From Acidobacteriaceae bacterium (lineage in GTDB: Bacteria > Acidobacteriota > Terriglobia > Terriglobales > Acidobacteriaceae): a stretch of 6,840 nt of DNA. The DNA lies in assembly GCA_030039895.1 (NCBI GenBank), contig JASHUR010000112.1:1-6840 (forward strand), written 5' to 3'. The position numbers were made by a program, and so were the translations under genes. Below, piece by piece: positions 6,127-6,840 of this stretch; position 1 is the stretch's first letter, and every line of letters begins with the position of its first letter. The notes under the pieces were generated by a model that saw only the letters and a list, made by a program, of their open reading frames with translations, was not told the origin of the DNA and did no database searches.

Positions 6127-6840
6127 ATGCGATCTCGTTCCCGATCTGGTTTCATTGCCCTTTTTGCGGCCCTCGCAGCATTCTGCGCGCTTGGTTTTGG
6201 AGCGCTCATTAGCTCGGCACAAACTCAGGCGGCAGCGCCCACGCGCATCGTCGGTTCCGTCACGGCCATCAACGGCCAGTCGCTGACCGTCAAGCCCGAT
6301 AACGGCGCGCCCGTCACCCTCACCATCGGTGACAACGCCCGCATCCTCGAAACCCAGCCCGGAGCCAAAACCCTGGCCGGAGCCACTCCGATCCAGATCA
6401 GCGGCATCGCGGTCGGCGACCGTGTCCTCGCCGCCGTGCAATCCTCTGCCGGCAGCTCATCGCTTACCGCTACCGTCGTCATCTGCATGAAGCAGACCGC
6501 CATCGCCCAGCGCCGGCAGGCGGAGGAAGCCGCCTGGCAGCGCGAAGGCGTCGGAGGCCTGGTCAAAACCGTGGACCCCGCCACCGGAACCATCACCATC
6601 GCCTCGGGTCCGCGCGCCATCACTATCCGCACCACGCCCTCAACCACCTTCCGCCGCTATAGCCCGGACTCCATCAAGTTCGCCGACACCGTCCCTTCCA
6701 CCATTGCCGCCATCCATCCCGGCGATCAGCTCCGTGCACGCGGCTCGCACCCCCCCGGCGCTGCCGAGCTTACTGCTGACGCCGTTGTCTCCGGCACCTT
6801 CCGTAATATCTCCGCCACGGTCATCTCCTCTGACCCGGCC
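6127..6840 (+). CDS. Exported DUF5666-like multi-module protein, partial (3' end cut by window edge)
   Basis: The frame is open for 238 codons to the window edge. A Sec-type signal peptide covers about residues 1-31 (Arg-rich start, a hydrophobic stretch from about 9 to 28, then ISSA before QTQ, a plausible signal peptidase I site). No lipobox is seen. The mature part is built of repeated beta-rich modules: one at about 41-118 (GSVTAINGQSLTVKP ... GIAVGDRVLAAV), a second at about 143-222 (GGLVKTVDPATGTITI ... IHPGDQLRARG), and the start of a third (SGTFRNISATVIS). The G-x-V-x-x-I/V-x(n)-I-T-V/I opening and the V/IxxGDxL/V closing in each module are the DUF5666 pattern, common in exported proteins of Acidobacteriota. 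A charged, probably helical linker at about 121-141 joins the first two. The ATG has AGGAAG six bases upstream (6115-6120). The molecular function of this family is not known to me, and no enzymatic motif is visible. Confidence 0.75.
   Translation, partial: MRSRSRSGFIALFAALAAFCALGFGALISSAQTQAAAPTRIVGSVTAINGQSLTVKPDNGAPVTLTIGDNARILETQPGAKTLAGATPIQISGIAVGDRVLAAVQSSAGSSSLTATVVICMKQTAIAQRRQAEEAAWQREGVGGLVKTVDPATGTITIASGPRAITIRTTPSTTFRRYSPDSIKFADTVPSTIAAIHPGDQLRARGSHPPGAAELTADAVVSGTFRNISATVISSDPA

Noticed and set aside
5789..6286. Plus-strand reading frame running over the transporter start, intergenic region and DUF5666-like gene start
   Set aside because: It overlaps two well-supported genes in other frames and has no domain pattern.
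1..6840. A novel multi-gene defence or mobile system
   Set aside because: All coding space is accounted for by recognisable housekeeping, catabolic, transport and exported proteins. No nuclease, toxin, reverse transcriptase, recombinase or transposase motifs were seen.

Overview
The window is high-GC bacterial chromosome with housekeeping and metabolic genes, a strong C/G preference at third codon positions, and no phage, transposon, CRISPR or plasmid signature. The gene content (tilS followed by ftsH, a histidine ammonia-lyase, an FHS-family sugar transporter, and an exported protein of DUF5666-like modules) together with short intergenic heptad repeats suggests an Acidobacteriota member, probably of the Terriglobia/Acidobacteriaceae type. 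That placement is an inference from gene style; no rRNA is present to confirm it.

Layout. Positions 1-1085 (minus) hold the N-terminal 361 codons of the membrane AAA+ protease FtsH, whose peptidase half lies off the left edge. Upstream of it, and reading the same way, is tilS (1268-2302, minus), which encodes the tRNA(Ile) lysidine synthetase. The 182-bp gap between them holds a nested hairpin. A 115-bp divergent spacer (2303-2417) separates tilS from a small GNAT acetyltransferase (2418-2888, plus). Most of this spacer is a degenerate array of about ten 7-bp units (consensus TGGCTAT), followed by a -10-like box only seven bases before the GNAT ATG. Convergent with GNAT is hutH (2931-4445, minus). 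Upstream of hutH, on the same strand, is an FHS-family sugar/H+ symporter (4528-5850), with a clear intrinsic terminator in the 82-bp gap. Three more copies of the heptad lie over the 3' end of the transporter gene and supply its stop codon. A 276-bp divergent spacer then leads to an exported DUF5666-like protein (6127 to beyond 6840, plus) that runs off the right edge.

How the genes relate. tilS and ftsH form a commonly conserved housekeeping pair (decoding of AUA codons; membrane protein quality control). hutH and the transporter are both catabolic, but the terminator between them argues against a simple operon. No other hut gene is in the window. I found no convincing undescribed multi-gene system. 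The most interesting signals are small-scale: the dispersed heptad repeats, a possibly leaderless GNAT transcript with a shared bidirectional -10 box, a terminator sitting directly in the hutH leader, and the hairpin ahead of ftsH.
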